Positions 25,937-34,323 of a DNA stretch of 64,000 nucleotides are shown here, one piece after another (position 1 is the first letter of the stretch; each line of letters starts with the position of its first letter). The notes beneath the pieces were generated by a model. It made no database searches. It was not told the origin of the DNA and saw nothing but the letters and a program-made list of their open reading frames with translations. Made by a program: the position numbers and the translations under genes. Origin of the DNA: Candidatus Poribacteria bacterium. GTDB lineage: Bacteria > Poribacteria > WGA-4E > WGA-3G. Where the stretch lies: assembly GCA_022827885.1 (NCBI GenBank), contig JAJEIP010000068.1, positions 1 to 64,000 of the forward strand. The letters are read 5' to 3'.

Positions 25937-26357
25937 TCAGATATGATGTCCACTTGAGGAAAAAGCGCAGACGACAACATAGGCATCCAATCCAAATGGG
26001 TTTTCCAACGCTTGCGCGACCTTCTCTCGATGTCGTCGTGCAAGTTCAGATGCTGTTTCTGTACCGCTAATTTCAAGAACACTTGGCAAATCTAATGAGC
26101 GATAGTCGGCTCGGTCCCCATAAGTGTAACCGATAGGCAGCGAGCTGTCCATCGCGATGAAGTCGGGTCTACCGATCTGATCCAATCGTCTCGGTTCCTG
26201 TGTGAAACGGACGGTGTCTCTATTGAAATGCGCAACGGCACTATCTTCAAGAAACGCTTGGAGATGTGGGTATAGAGAGTTCTGGGGTCGCTGCTGAAGT
26301 GCTTTGTGTCTGTTGGATATTCTGTAGATAACGGTTGCAACGTGTTTGGAAAGTCAT
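25937..26357 (-). pseudogene. Remnant of the N-terminus of a restriction-methyltransferase-like gene
   Basis: A start MTFQTRCNRYLQNIQ (from 26357) runs into a different frame at an AGAGAG tract (26274-26279 on plus), then reads SLYPHLQAFLEDSAV, TQEPRRLDQIGRPDFIAMD and on to a stop at 25937. The second part resembles the N-terminal region of type ISP/IIG restriction-modification enzymes. The tail after LPIGY looks unrelated and may be a deletion junction. A second remnant at 45931-46168 has the same start and the same frame break. Not expected to be functional. Confidence 0.6.
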
Positions 26358-26386
26358 GTTTTATTTCACAGTTAACTTTATTAGAC

Positions 26387-26508
26387 AGGACTTACGCAAT
26401 TTTGACTGTGGTTTCCCGTTCTGTGAGATGAGATTTTTCGGAAAACACAGCGTTCTGGTGGCACAAACTAACAGTTTATGCTACAAAAGAGCAGTATGCG
26501 TAAGTCCT
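26387..26508. mobile_element. 122-bp MITE-like element with 12-base terminal inverted repeats
   Basis: Ends are AGGACTTACGCA and TGCGTAAGTCCT, a perfect inverted pair. ATTAGA flanks both sides (26380-26385 and 26509-26514), a likely 6-base target duplication with one odd base on the left. No coding capacity. The right half shares 25 identical bases (26460-26484) with 61656-61680. Confidence 0.7.
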
Positions 26509-26607
26509 ATTAGATTGATGATGTTGGTGTAGAAAACCCATCTTGTTATTATATGCCTTCAGCGTCTCAAGTGCAAGACTTTTATGAGGATGTTTGGGGA
26601 TCTCTAA

Positions 26608-26637
26608 TTGGACAAAATCGTTGGGTAATGGTAAAAT
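26608..26637 (+). promoter_or_regulatory. Candidate promoter for the nucleoside hydrolase
   Basis: TTGGAC, 18 bases, TAAAAT, ending 28 bases before the start codon. Confidence 0.45.
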
Positions 26638-26665
26638 CAATGAAAAACGATATAGGAAGACGAAT

Positions 26666-27628
26666 ATGCAACGCATCCTTATAGACACGGATCCGGGGGT
26701 AGACGATGCCCTTGCGATTCTTCTCGCACTGCTTTCGCCTGAACTACAGATAGAGGCACTCACGACCGTCTGTGGAAATGTTCCTGTTACACAGGGGACA
26801 GAGAACCTGTTAAGAATTCTTGAGGTGCTGGATTTGGCGGAATTTCCACTGATCGCTCAAGGCGAAGCACAACCGCTGGTCAAGCCTCTTGTGACAGCGG
26901 CGCACGTCCATGGTGATGACGGTTTAGGAAATATCAGTCAACTCCGAAATGCCGATGGACGTCCGGTGTATCCGCCTGCTGACACACATATCTCACCCAC
27001 TTCAGGGGTCGATCTCATCCTTGAGATGGTAACACGCTATCCAGATGAACTTACGCTCGTCGCCCTGGGTCCACTGACAAACGTCGCTAAGGCAATTCGC
27101 AAAGATCCCGTGAAGATGCAACGCCTGCAGAAAATTGTTGTGATGGGGGGTGTCTTTGAGGACTATGGCAATGTTACGACGACTGCTGAATTTAATATCT
27201 TTGTCGATCCGCATGCGGCTCAGGAAGTTTTCCAGTCCAATGTTCCTATTGATATTGCCCCGCTCGACGCGACGCATCAAGTCGTTTTAACGGGTGAACG
27301 CTTGCATGCTGAACTCGATGGACGATCTGACAGCATTTCCCGATTTCTTAAGGATGCGACACACGCCTGTATGGAATTTTACCGTCAACACGTTGGGTTC
27401 TGGGGGTTTCATATCCACGATGCACTCCCGATCGGTATGCTGACGCATCCAGAATATTTTGAAAGTGTTGCGGCGGATGTGCAAGTGGAGACCGAGGGTG
27501 TTTTAACAAACGGCGTGACAGTGTCTGATTTGCGCCCTGAACGTCGATCTCCGCATCCAAATGCACAAGTATGCATTAAGGTGGCGGCGGATGCGTTTCT
27601 GGATCATTTCTTTCAGCGTCTCCAATGA
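26666..27628 (+). CDS. Inosine/uridine-preferring nucleoside hydrolase
   Basis: 320 residues from the ATG at 26666 (MQRILIDTDPG), which begins the family domain exactly; the longer frame from 26594 crosses the promoter. The calcium-binding motif DTDPGVDDA lies at residues 6-14, with VVMGGVF and the conserved His in FHIHDALP near residue 250. The enzyme cleaves the N-glycosidic bond of nucleosides to give base and ribose, a salvage or catabolic role in the cytosol. Single gene; its 3' side carries a palindrome and it converges with the beta-helix gene. Confidence 0.92.
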   Translation: MQRILIDTDPGVDDALAILLALLSPELQIEALTTVCGNVPVTQGTENLLRILEVLDLAEFPLIAQGEAQPLVKPLVTAAHVHGDDGLGNISQLRNADGRPVYPPADTHISPTSGVDLILEMVTRYPDELTLVALGPLTNVAKAIRKDPVKMQRLQKIVVMGGVFEDYGNVTTTAEFNIFVDPHAAQEVFQSNVPIDIAPLDATHQVVLTGERLHAELDGRSDSISRFLKDATHACMEFYRQHVGFWGFHIHDALPIGMLTHPEYFESVAADVQVETEGVLTNGVTVSDLRPERRSPHPNAQVCIKVAADAFLDHFFQRLQ

Positions 27629-27682
27629 ATGAAAATTCAGAAATTCATTCGGTCACTGTTTGTGTTCATCTCCGATGGGATC

Positions 27683-27697
27683 GCGAGCGCAGCTCGC
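27683..27697. repeat. Palindrome GCGAGC-GCA-GCTCGC followed by TCCTACAG
   Basis: Lies between convergent genes. Member of the variable-stem palindrome family; may also act as a bidirectional 3' hairpin. Confidence 0.65.
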
Positions 27698-27719
27698 TCC
27701 TACAGTAAGAGGCTTTTGG

Positions 27720-28982
27720 TTATAGAAAAGTGTTGTCCGCAAAGAGAACATTTGGATTGGTTTTGCCACGGACGAACACCGCTTTCCCATCGGTTTGAAA
27801 GCGGTTGTTATAAAACCGGATGTTGCGAATCCCTTCGCTCACACAATCAACCGCGGCAGGGTTTCCATCGGTGGATTGGGTTGTGAAGATTGTGTTGGCG
27901 TAAAAAGTTGTGTCGGTCAGACCGCCGCTGGCACCCGTAGACCAGAGGTGGATGCTTCCGTAACGATTCCTCCTACCATCGTTTACACTCACGTTGTGGC
28001 GAAGGACGTTCCCATGAAATGCACGGGCACCGCTGAATTGCGCCAACAGATACCCGGGTCCATCGTTATCGTGGGAGTAGTTGTGCTGGACAGTCGAATT
28101 CCGCACGCCACCATCCAAATCGAACCCACCCCCATCTTTACTACTGCCAGTTCGGTTGTGATGCGATTCATTGAACTGAATGACAATACGGTTCGCGTCC
28201 CATACCCAGATTCCAACGGGACCCCCGCCTTCGTAATCGTTTAAGCCGCCATTTTCGTAAGCACGGCACCGCTCAATCACCGCCCTATCCACCTGCGCGA
28301 GGACGATACCGTTCCCTGAGTGACTCTCCTTGCCAGGGACGCCTGCGTTTCTGTAAACGCTGCAGTTACCGAGATAAAAGTTCGCATGTGCATATCCGTC
28401 TCGCTCCGGATTCCAAGCACCGATACAACTGATACCTGCGTCCCCGTTGTCATGGCTGGTGGTGTATGTAATGCTGACATCACGGAAACCGCTCCAACTC
28501 CGATCTGGGGGTTCTGCCACGAAGTGGATTCCAGAATGCTTGAAACCGCTGACATCGACACGATGAATCCGAATATCTCCTAACTTAATGCCACCGGGTC
28601 GCGTATTCAGGAACAGGATACCGGAATGGACATTTTCAGACGCGCCAACCCCGATAAAGTTGAGTTCGCTTAGGTGAACGTCTCCCATATTCTTGGCTAC
28701 AAAACCGGCACCCTCTCCTGCGGCGATGGTGGCTCTACCGGATCCGTAGGAGCTTAGTGTTACGGCACACGGCGTGTTGCTACTGCTTTCTGTTACGGCA
28801 CACGGCGTGTGCCTACTACTTTGCAGACAGAGATTTCCGGGGAAGGTTTGGTTGGCATGAAACAGAACAGTATCGCCGGGCAACAACTGGGCAGTATTTA
28901 CCCGTTCAATACTTTGCCACGGACATGTTTCGGACGTGCCGAGGTTTGAATCGTCACCGAGCAAGCTTACGTAGTAATCCAT
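27720..28982 (-). CDS. Right-handed parallel beta-helix protein with an in-frame palindrome insertion
   Basis: 420 residues. It follows the pectate-lyase-like beta-helix pattern: DYYVSLLGDDSNLGTSETCPWQSI at the start is typical of proteins that act on or bind polysaccharides, followed by regular 20-25-residue coils rich in Asn, His and Gly (VQHNYSHDNDGPGYLL, FHGNVLRHNVSVND). No signal peptide is visible, and no sure catalytic residues. Residues 55-76 are an insertion of two 11-residue units, SSRHTPCAVTE and SSSNTPCAVTL, encoded by a repeat palindrome (28755-28820). Without it the chain reads LCLQ directly into SSYGSGRATI, as in relatives. Substrate unknown. Confidence 0.8.
   Translation of the reverse strand: MDYYVSLLGDDSNLGTSETCPWQSIERVNTAQLLPGDTVLFHANQTFPGNLCLQSSRHTPCAVTESSSNTPCAVTLSSYGSGRATIAAGEGAGFVAKNMGDVHLSELNFIGVGASENVHSGILFLNTRPGGIKLGDIRIHRVDVSGFKHSGIHFVAEPPDRSWSGFRDVSITYTTSHDNGDAGISCIGAWNPERDGYAHANFYLGNCSVYRNAGVPGKESHSGNGIVLAQVDRAVIERCRAYENGGLNDYEGGGPVGIWVWDANRIVIQFNESHHNRTGSSKDGGGFDLDGGVRNSTVQHNYSHDNDGPGYLLAQFSGARAFHGNVLRHNVSVNDGRRNRYGSIHLWSTGASGGLTDTTFYANTIFTTQSTDGNPAAVDCVSEGIRNIRFYNNRFQTDGKAVFVRGKTNPNVLFADNTFL
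28755..28820 (-). repeat. Two tandem 33-base palindrome units inside a coding sequence
   Basis: Cores at 28764-28780 (GGCACACGGCGTGTTGC) and 28797-28813 (GGCACACGGCGTGTGCC), spacing exactly 33 bases. The second core and the seven or so bases after it recur at 62055 in non-coding DNA. Confidence 0.85.
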
Positions 28983-28992
28983 CGCAAACCGC

Positions 28993-29643
28993 TTAAAATA
29001 TGTTCACACCGCCAAGCGGATGGCTCGGAATATAGCGGAGGTCGTTATATGCGTCGCGCTGGAGCATCGTTGGGACCTCCAACTTCGGAAGTTTCAGTTC
29101 AACGAATTTCAGACGTTGATCGGGGGTCAATTCTGCGGCGATTTCCTCGACAAGGTCTTTAATCTCGTCGAGATAAATCTCACGCTGCTTCAGGAACTTC
29201 CGTGCCTCGTCTCTGAATGCGTTTAACTCGCGCCGAGAACGCGCATTCATGAACCCGCTTTCGTAACGATCGTAGTATCGTTGCGTCATACCCGCCCGAA
29301 ATATCTGATAATCCACCTCTAACTGTTTCTTCTCAAAATCGTAATCGTCAACGATATCACGGATAAGTTTCAGTTTCGGGTGAATTGTCTGCTGCTGTGA
29401 CGTTGTGAGTTGCAATGCGGCTGAGCTCTTGGGAACATCAATCAGTTTGAGTCCGCCGCACGCTTGTAAAAAGCAACAGAGGCATAAAATGAAGAAGGGG
29501 ATGGAAGACTGGAAGACCGGAAGACTGGAAGACTGGGAGGTTCCCCCCTCTTCCAACTTTCCGACCTTCCAGTAAATGCCTTCCAATCTCAGGGGCAAAC
29601 GAAGAAATCCCGTGTCAGTCCTACAAGTCATACAAGTCACCAT
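28993..29643 (-). CDS. Lipoprotein of unknown function, start uncertain
   Basis: Up to 216 residues. A lipobox follows a hydrophobic run: FFILCLCCFLQAC, Cys at about residue 62. This is far too deep for a normal lipoprotein signal, so the true start is probably a non-ATG codon nearer the hydrophobic run, or the 5' end was rebuilt by repeat DNA. Four 8-base units (GGAAGACT type, plus strand 29503-29534) lie in that region. The mature part is helical and charged (KKQLEVDYQIFRAGMTQRYYDR, KFLKQREIYLDEIKDLVEE), possibly coiled coil. The nominal start overlaps the M32 gene end by 23 bases. Confidence 0.5.
   Translation of the reverse strand: MVTCMTCRTDTGFLRLPLRLEGIYWKVGKLEEGGTSQSSSLPVFQSSIPFFILCLCCFLQACGGLKLIDVPKSSAALQLTTSQQQTIHPKLKLIRDIVDDYDFEKKQLEVDYQIFRAGMTQRYYDRYESGFMNARSRRELNAFRDEARKFLKQREIYLDEIKDLVEEIAAELTPDQRLKFVELKLPKLEVPTMLQRDAYNDLRYIPSHPLGGVNIF
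29503..29534. repeat. Four tandem 8-base repeats (GGAAGACY)
   Basis: Units GGAAGACT, GGAAGACC, GGAAGACT, GGAAGACT. Unit length is not a multiple of three, and the tract lies in the 5' part of the lipoprotein frame. Confidence 0.8.
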
Positions 29644-31126
29644 ATTTCGTCCGGAGGTAGGCTATATAAGGTTTAATGGAGAGGGGACCGCCGGTTGCGC
29701 GTTGGATAATTTCGGGTGCCGTATATTTCGAACCGTGCTGGTAAAGATTCTCCTTCAACCAATCGTGGAGTGTCGTGAACTCCCCCTTCTCGATTTCGTC
29801 AGGAATATCAGCGTGTGCCTGGCGTGCCGCCGAGAAGAATTGCGCTCCCAAAATATTGCCCAACGTATAGCCTTGAAATGAACCTCCAATCAACCCATAA
29901 TACCAATGGACATCTTGCAAAACCCCGTCTTTATCATCAGGCGGGACGATACCGAAATCGGCTTCAAACCGTTCACGCCATGCGTCCGGCAAATCTCGAA
30001 TCTCCAAATTGCCTTCCAAGAGTGCCAACTCGAAATCGAAACGCAACATGACGTGTAGATTGTAGGTAACCTCGTCTGCATTCGTGCGAATGAGGGAACG
30101 CTCCACCTTATTAATCGCACGGTGAAACGTATCTAAGGAGACGGAACCGAGTTGCTCAGGAAAAACGCTTTGCAGTTGGGGATAGAAGTGTTGCCAAAAC
30201 CCGCGACTCCGTCCTACAATATTTTCCCAGAGCCGCGACTGACTCTCATGTACGCCCGATGAAGTGCCACCCGCGAGCGGTGTGCCTTCCAAATCCATGC
30301 GAATCCCCTGTTCATAGAGGGCATGCCCGGTTTCGTGTAGCGTGCTGAAGAGGGCATCGCCAAGGAAATTCTCTTTTGAACGGGTCGTGATCCGCACATC
30401 ACCGAGTGAGAACTTCGTCATAAATGGGTGGTGCGTCTTATCTTGTCTACCACGATTTAAATCGTAACCGAACTTCTGGGAGACCTCTAAGCCAAACGCA
30501 AGTTGTTTCTCCTCGGGAAAATGTTGGTGCAAACAGGAATCGTCGGCGAGTGCTTGCGATGTAATCGCAGCAGCAATCGGCACGAGTTCTTGACGTAACT
30601 CCGCAAAGACGCGACTGACATCGGTTGCCTTCATCCCATAATCGCTGGATTCAATAGATGGATCCGCGATGTGTTCATACCCCGGAAAAAAGTCAGCCGC
30701 CTGTCGGCTATAGTCGAGTGTTTTTTCGAGATAGGGGCGGACGCGTTCAAAGTCATTCGCGGGACGTGCTTCCGTCCAGACCTGATAAGATTCGGATGTA
30801 TGGTTGGTCACCTCCGCCATGAATTTAGCGGGTATTTTCGTCGCGCGTTCGTAGTCTCTCCGCGTAACACGGAGCAGACTGGCTTCATCGGAATCGTAAG
30901 CGAGACTTTTTTCAAACGGTTCGAGGGTGTCAAGTAACCTTCCTATTTCGGGATCGGTAAACTTTTCGTGTGCCAATCGGCGAAGTGTTGCACTTTGACG
31001 CCCCCGAGCTGGGGCACCCCCAGGTGGCATATACGTAGTTTGATCCCAGTAGAGGAGTCCAGCGGCGGACGCTATATCATTTGCCTCAAGTAGACGGGTT
31101 TTGAGTTGTTGGAATTTGGACTGCAT
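29621..31126 (-). CDS. Carboxypeptidase Taq (M32) family metallopeptidase
   Basis: 501 residues, the usual length. The zinc motif HEXXH appears as LHETGHALYEQG near residue 265, with the downstream glutamate in HESQSRLWEN, both diagnostic of M32. Other family phrases: YWDQTTYMPPGG, ARGRQSATL and ADEVTYNLHVMLRF. The enzyme removes C-terminal residues from peptides in the cytosol. Own promoter at 31156-31184; the following lipoprotein frame overlaps its end. Confidence 0.95.
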   Translation of the reverse strand: MQSKFQQLKTRLLEANDIASAAGLLYWDQTTYMPPGGAPARGRQSATLRRLAHEKFTDPEIGRLLDTLEPFEKSLAYDSDEASLLRVTRRDYERATKIPAKFMAEVTNHTSESYQVWTEARPANDFERVRPYLEKTLDYSRQAADFFPGYEHIADPSIESSDYGMKATDVSRVFAELRQELVPIAAAITSQALADDSCLHQHFPEEKQLAFGLEVSQKFGYDLNRGRQDKTHHPFMTKFSLGDVRITTRSKENFLGDALFSTLHETGHALYEQGIRMDLEGTPLAGGTSSGVHESQSRLWENIVGRSRGFWQHFYPQLQSVFPEQLGSVSLDTFHRAINKVERSLIRTNADEVTYNLHVMLRFDFELALLEGNLEIRDLPDAWRERFEADFGIVPPDDKDGVLQDVHWYYGLIGGSFQGYTLGNILGAQFFSAARQAHADIPDEIEKGEFTTLHDWLKENLYQHGSKYTAPEIIQRATGGPLSIKPYIAYLRTKYGDLYDL

Positions 31127-31474
31127 TATATTTCTCCCAGCAAATTTATTATCTTATTTTATCACAGGTGGGTTCTAAAATCAATTCATTTTCAATAATA
31201 AAAGGCGTATCCACTTAAACAAAAAAGTGATACTCCATTATATTAATAACAATTCCGAATTTTGTCTTATTTTCGTAACAATTGGGTGTTATAATTTAAG
31301 CGAAGGCGTTTCATAAATCATTTTTACTGAAAAACAGTCTTGATGTGAGTCACATTTTGTGTGGAGTTTCCAGGTGTTTCGTTTTAGCAAACTCATCGAA
31401 AAAATAAAAATATGATGTGCTCTCTCACGTCAGGATAATAGATCACGTTGGAATTTCGTGAAGGAGGTAGATTG
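31127..31474. other. Divergent gap between M32 and pst operon
   Basis: 348 bases, AT-rich. Holds the M32 promoter (minus) and a TATAAT (31290-31295, plus) for pstS. That -10 has no good -35; the half-similar words TTGTCTT and TCGTAAC, 11 bases apart, lie where an activator such as PhoB would bind. This is only a weak hint of a Pho box. Confidence 0.4.
31156..31184 (-). promoter_or_regulatory. Candidate promoter for the M32 peptidase
   Basis: On the minus strand TTGATT, 17 bases, TAAAAT, about 30 bases before the start codon. Confidence 0.5.
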
Positions 31475-32440
31475 ATGCGAATGACCAGTCAGATCAGTTA
31501 CACGACGATATGCTTTCTTGTCGTTTTAGCATGCGGTTTCGTCATGAGCGGTTGTTCACCGAAAGACGATGCAGATGCTGCAAAAACGACGGAAACACAA
31601 CTCATCACCCAAAATACCAAAAACCCCCAAAATAAGGGAACACAATTCGTCATCAAAAATAAAGGGTCAGACACGATGGTGAATTTAGCACAAGCATGGG
31701 CTGAAAAGTATATGGATGTCAGCGCCACGACATCGGTGGAGGTGTCAGGTGGCGGCTCTGGGACCGGCGTCGCGGCAATCATCAACGGCACCGTAGACAT
31801 TGCGAACTGCAGTCGCCAGATTAAACCGAAAGAACTGGAACTTGCGATGCAAAATACGGGTAAAACCCCTCAGGAATTTATTGTCGGTTACGATGCCCTC
31901 GCGGTCTATGTCCATCAAGACACCCCACTCGATAAAATTACGATCCCTCAACTTGCAGAAATTTATGGTGAGAGCGGCACAATAGCCAAATGGAGCGATC
32001 TTGGTATCTCACATAGCGACTGTCCGAGCGACAAGATTATCCGTATCAGTCGCCAATCTAACTCTGGGACCTATTTCTATTTTCGCGAGGCACTTCTCGG
32101 CAAAAGCCGTGATTTCCGCATCGGTTCGCTGGATCTCCACGGTTCCAAAGATGTCGTAGAAGTTGTCGGAAGGACCCCGTGTGCTATCGGTTACAGCGGC
32201 ATGGGATATGCCACCTCACACGTAAAAATGTTAGAGATTGCCGCCGACGCGGATTCGCCTTACTATCCTCCGAATCTTGAAAATGTGCTTGCCAAAACCT
32301 ACCCTATCGCGCGTCCTTTATACATGTATTCCTTGGGTGAACCCACAGGAGCAGTGAAACAGTACCTCGATTGGATATTGTCAGCAGCCGGGCAAGAGAT
32401 CGTTGAGAAACTCGGGTTTGTGCCCTTAGAAAATAATTAA
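31475..32440 (+). CDS. pstS: Phosphate ABC transporter substrate-binding lipoprotein
   Basis: 321 residues from ATG 31475, preceded by GAAGGAGG. A lipobox SGC sets the lipidated Cys at residue 27. The mature part has the PstS/SphX pattern: NKGSDTMVNLAQAWAEKY, VSGGGSGTGVAAIINGTVDIANCSR, RQSNSGTYFYFRE. The Ser, Thr, Asp and Arg residues of these phrases bind phosphate in known PstS proteins. The protein would sit on the periplasmic face of a membrane and pass phosphate to PstC/PstA. It is the first gene of the pst operon (31.5-39.0 kb); pstC starts 2 bases after its stop. Confidence 0.92.
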   Translation: MRMTSQISYTTICFLVVLACGFVMSGCSPKDDADAAKTTETQLITQNTKNPQNKGTQFVIKNKGSDTMVNLAQAWAEKYMDVSATTSVEVSGGGSGTGVAAIINGTVDIANCSRQIKPKELELAMQNTGKTPQEFIVGYDALAVYVHQDTPLDKITIPQLAEIYGESGTIAKWSDLGISHSDCPSDKIIRISRQSNSGTYFYFREALLGKSRDFRIGSLDLHGSKDVVEVVGRTPCAIGYSGMGYATSHVKMLEIAADADSPYYPPNLENVLAKTYPIARPLYMYSLGEPTGAVKQYLDWILSAAGQEIVEKLGFVPLENN

Positions 32441-32442
32441 CA

Positions 32443-33351
32443 ATGAATATCCTACGAAAAAAAAGCACGGCACATCTGCCATTTTCCGAAACAGTGATTG
32501 AACTGTTCATCCGTCTGTGTGGTATCAGTTCCATTCTCTTTGTATTCGGTATCTTCTTTTTTGTATTTCGGGAGGGCGCCGGTTTCCTTTTCGGAGGTTT
32601 AGATGTAGGGCAATTTCTGACGAATGTCGAGTGGCAACCGACCTCATTGAACAATAAAAGATATGGTGCCCTTGCGCTGATCGTTGGCACTTTCAGCGTC
32701 ACCCTCTTAGCGATGTGTATCGCGGTTCCGTTTGGGCTTGGGGCGGCAATTTTTGTATCGGAGTTCTGTAGTCCAAAACTGAGAGAAACATTTAAGATCA
32801 TCATCGAACTGCTCGCGGCTATCCCGTCCGTTGTGTGGGGGTTCATCGGATTGACCGTGATGAATCAATTGATTATCACAGTGTTCAACGCCCCCATTGG
32901 GTTAACAATGCTCAACGGTAGCATCCTGCTGGCACTGATGAGTGTGCCGATTATCGTTTCCATCGCGGAAGACGCCCTCAAAGCCGTCCCGGATTCCTAT
33001 CGTGAAGCGGCGGAGGCGCTCGGTGCGACGCGCTGGCAAGTGGTCTATCGTGTGCTTTTACCCGCCGCCAAAAACGGGCTCCTCGCAGCCGTGCTCCTCG
33101 GTGCGGCACGCTCTATCGGTGAAACGATGGCTGTGCTTATGGCGACCGGACACTCCGTTAACATGCCATCAAGTCCTCTCTCTTGGATTCGCACGCTCAC
33201 GGCAACAATCGCCGCTGAGTTGGGTGAAGTCGCAAGAGGCGGTGAACACTATCAAGTCCTCTTTATCATCGGTATCCTGCTGTTCACCATTACCTTTGTG
33301 GTGAACCTCATCGCCGATTTAGCGATTAAAGGGATTCGTCAGGAGTCATAA
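32443..33351 (+). CDS. pstC: Phosphate ABC transporter permease PstC
   Basis: 302 residues with six hydrophobic segments. PstC phrases include AIPSVVWGFIGL, the cytoplasmic EAA loop SYREAAEALGATRWQVVYRV and ARSIGETMAVLMATGHS. With PstA it forms the phosphate channel. Nothing looks degenerate here. Confidence 0.93.
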   Translation: MNILRKKSTAHLPFSETVIELFIRLCGISSILFVFGIFFFVFREGAGFLFGGLDVGQFLTNVEWQPTSLNNKRYGALALIVGTFSVTLLAMCIAVPFGLGAAIFVSEFCSPKLRETFKIIIELLAAIPSVVWGFIGLTVMNQLIITVFNAPIGLTMLNGSILLALMSVPIIVSIAEDALKAVPDSYREAAEALGATRWQVVYRVLLPAAKNGLLAAVLLGAARSIGETMAVLMATGHSVNMPSSPLSWIRTLTATIAAELGEVARGGEHYQVLFIIGILLFTITFVVNLIADLAIKGIRQES

Positions 33352-33369
33352 CGGAACGGAACGTGAAGC

Positions 33370-33409
33370 CACCAACACACCTGAACGAACCGCAAGGAAT
33401 AATTAAGAG
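33370..33409 (+). repeat. Repeated leader with GAACCGCAAGGAA, before pstA
   Basis: Copy of the leader also found before the ABC ATPase (15.3 kb) and Rieske (18.0 kb) genes; here inside an operon, in the 58-base pstC-pstA gap. Confidence 0.7.
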
Positions 33410-34294
33410 ATGTTTACGGAAACAGAAATCAGCAAACACAAACGGTGGACAGAGAATGTGATGCGAATCTTCTTTCTTGTAATGACAAGTTTGATGATTC
33501 TTCCATTACTCCTCATCATCGGTTATCTTATTTACAAAGCGTTACCGGTCCTCTCACTGGAGTTCCTATTCACGAATCCGAAGGACAACATGCGTGCCGG
33601 GGGACTCTGGGCTCCCTTCTTAGGTACAATCTATTTGGTGGTCGTCTCCTTATTAGTATCGGCACCGATTGGCGTATTCGCTGCAGTATACCTCAACGAG
33701 TATGCCCGTGAGAGTTGGTTCACGCGTATCACGAATTTAGCGGTTGTGAATCTTGCGGGTGTACCGAGCATTGTCCACGCGTTGTTCGGGGTTGGGGCAT
33801 TTGTACTTTTCGCGGGTTTAGGAGAATCCATCTTAGCGGCATCCCTCACGTTAGCCATCATGACGCTCCCAGTGATCATCGCCAGCACGACGGAAGCCCT
33901 CAAAGCCGTCCCGATGTCGTTTCGAGAGGCGTGCTGGAACCTTGGGGCGACGCGCTGGCAAACGATTCGCCGTATCGTTATCCCTAACTCCATCAGCGGC
34001 ATTTTGACGGGTGTTATCCTACAGGTATCGCGAGCGGCAGGTGAAACGGCACCCATTATGTTCACGGGTGCGGTTTTTTATAAAGCTATTGCGGAAGGAG
34101 ATCTTCTCGCCTATAATATAACAGAACAGTGTATGGCACTCTCGCTGCACCTTTTTACGATTTCAACACAGGTTCCGGACGTTACGGAGGGCATTCCCTA
34201 CGGGACCGCGGTTGTCCTTGTCGGCAGTGTCTTACTCGTCAATGCGACATCAATTGTGCTAAGGGTGTATCTCCGAACTCGGAAAAAGTGGTAA
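33410..34294 (+). CDS. pstA: Phosphate ABC transporter permease PstA
   Basis: 294 residues, six helices. PstA phrases: LNEYARESW, AGVPSIVHALFGVGAF, the EAA loop SFREACWNLGATRWQTIRRI and SRAAGETAPIMFTGAVF. It should pair with PstC. The end is followed 29 bases later by a K+ channel gene instead of pstB. Confidence 0.93.
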   Translation: MFTETEISKHKRWTENVMRIFFLVMTSLMILPLLLIIGYLIYKALPVLSLEFLFTNPKDNMRAGGLWAPFLGTIYLVVVSLLVSAPIGVFAAVYLNEYARESWFTRITNLAVVNLAGVPSIVHALFGVGAFVLFAGLGESILAASLTLAIMTLPVIIASTTEALKAVPMSFREACWNLGATRWQTIRRIVIPNSISGILTGVILQVSRAAGETAPIMFTGAVFYKAIAEGDLLAYNITEQCMALSLHLFTISTQVPDVTEGIPYGTAVVLVGSVLLVNATSIVLRVYLRTRKKW

Positions 34295-34323
34295 GTCAGA
34301 CAGGCTCGTAAGGAAGAACGTTC

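Larger units (their letters stand above)
26358..26665. other. Gap with MITE and nucleoside hydrolase promoter
   Basis: 308 bases. Contains the 122-bp MITE and the promoter listed separately. No coding sequence is supported. Confidence 0.6.
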
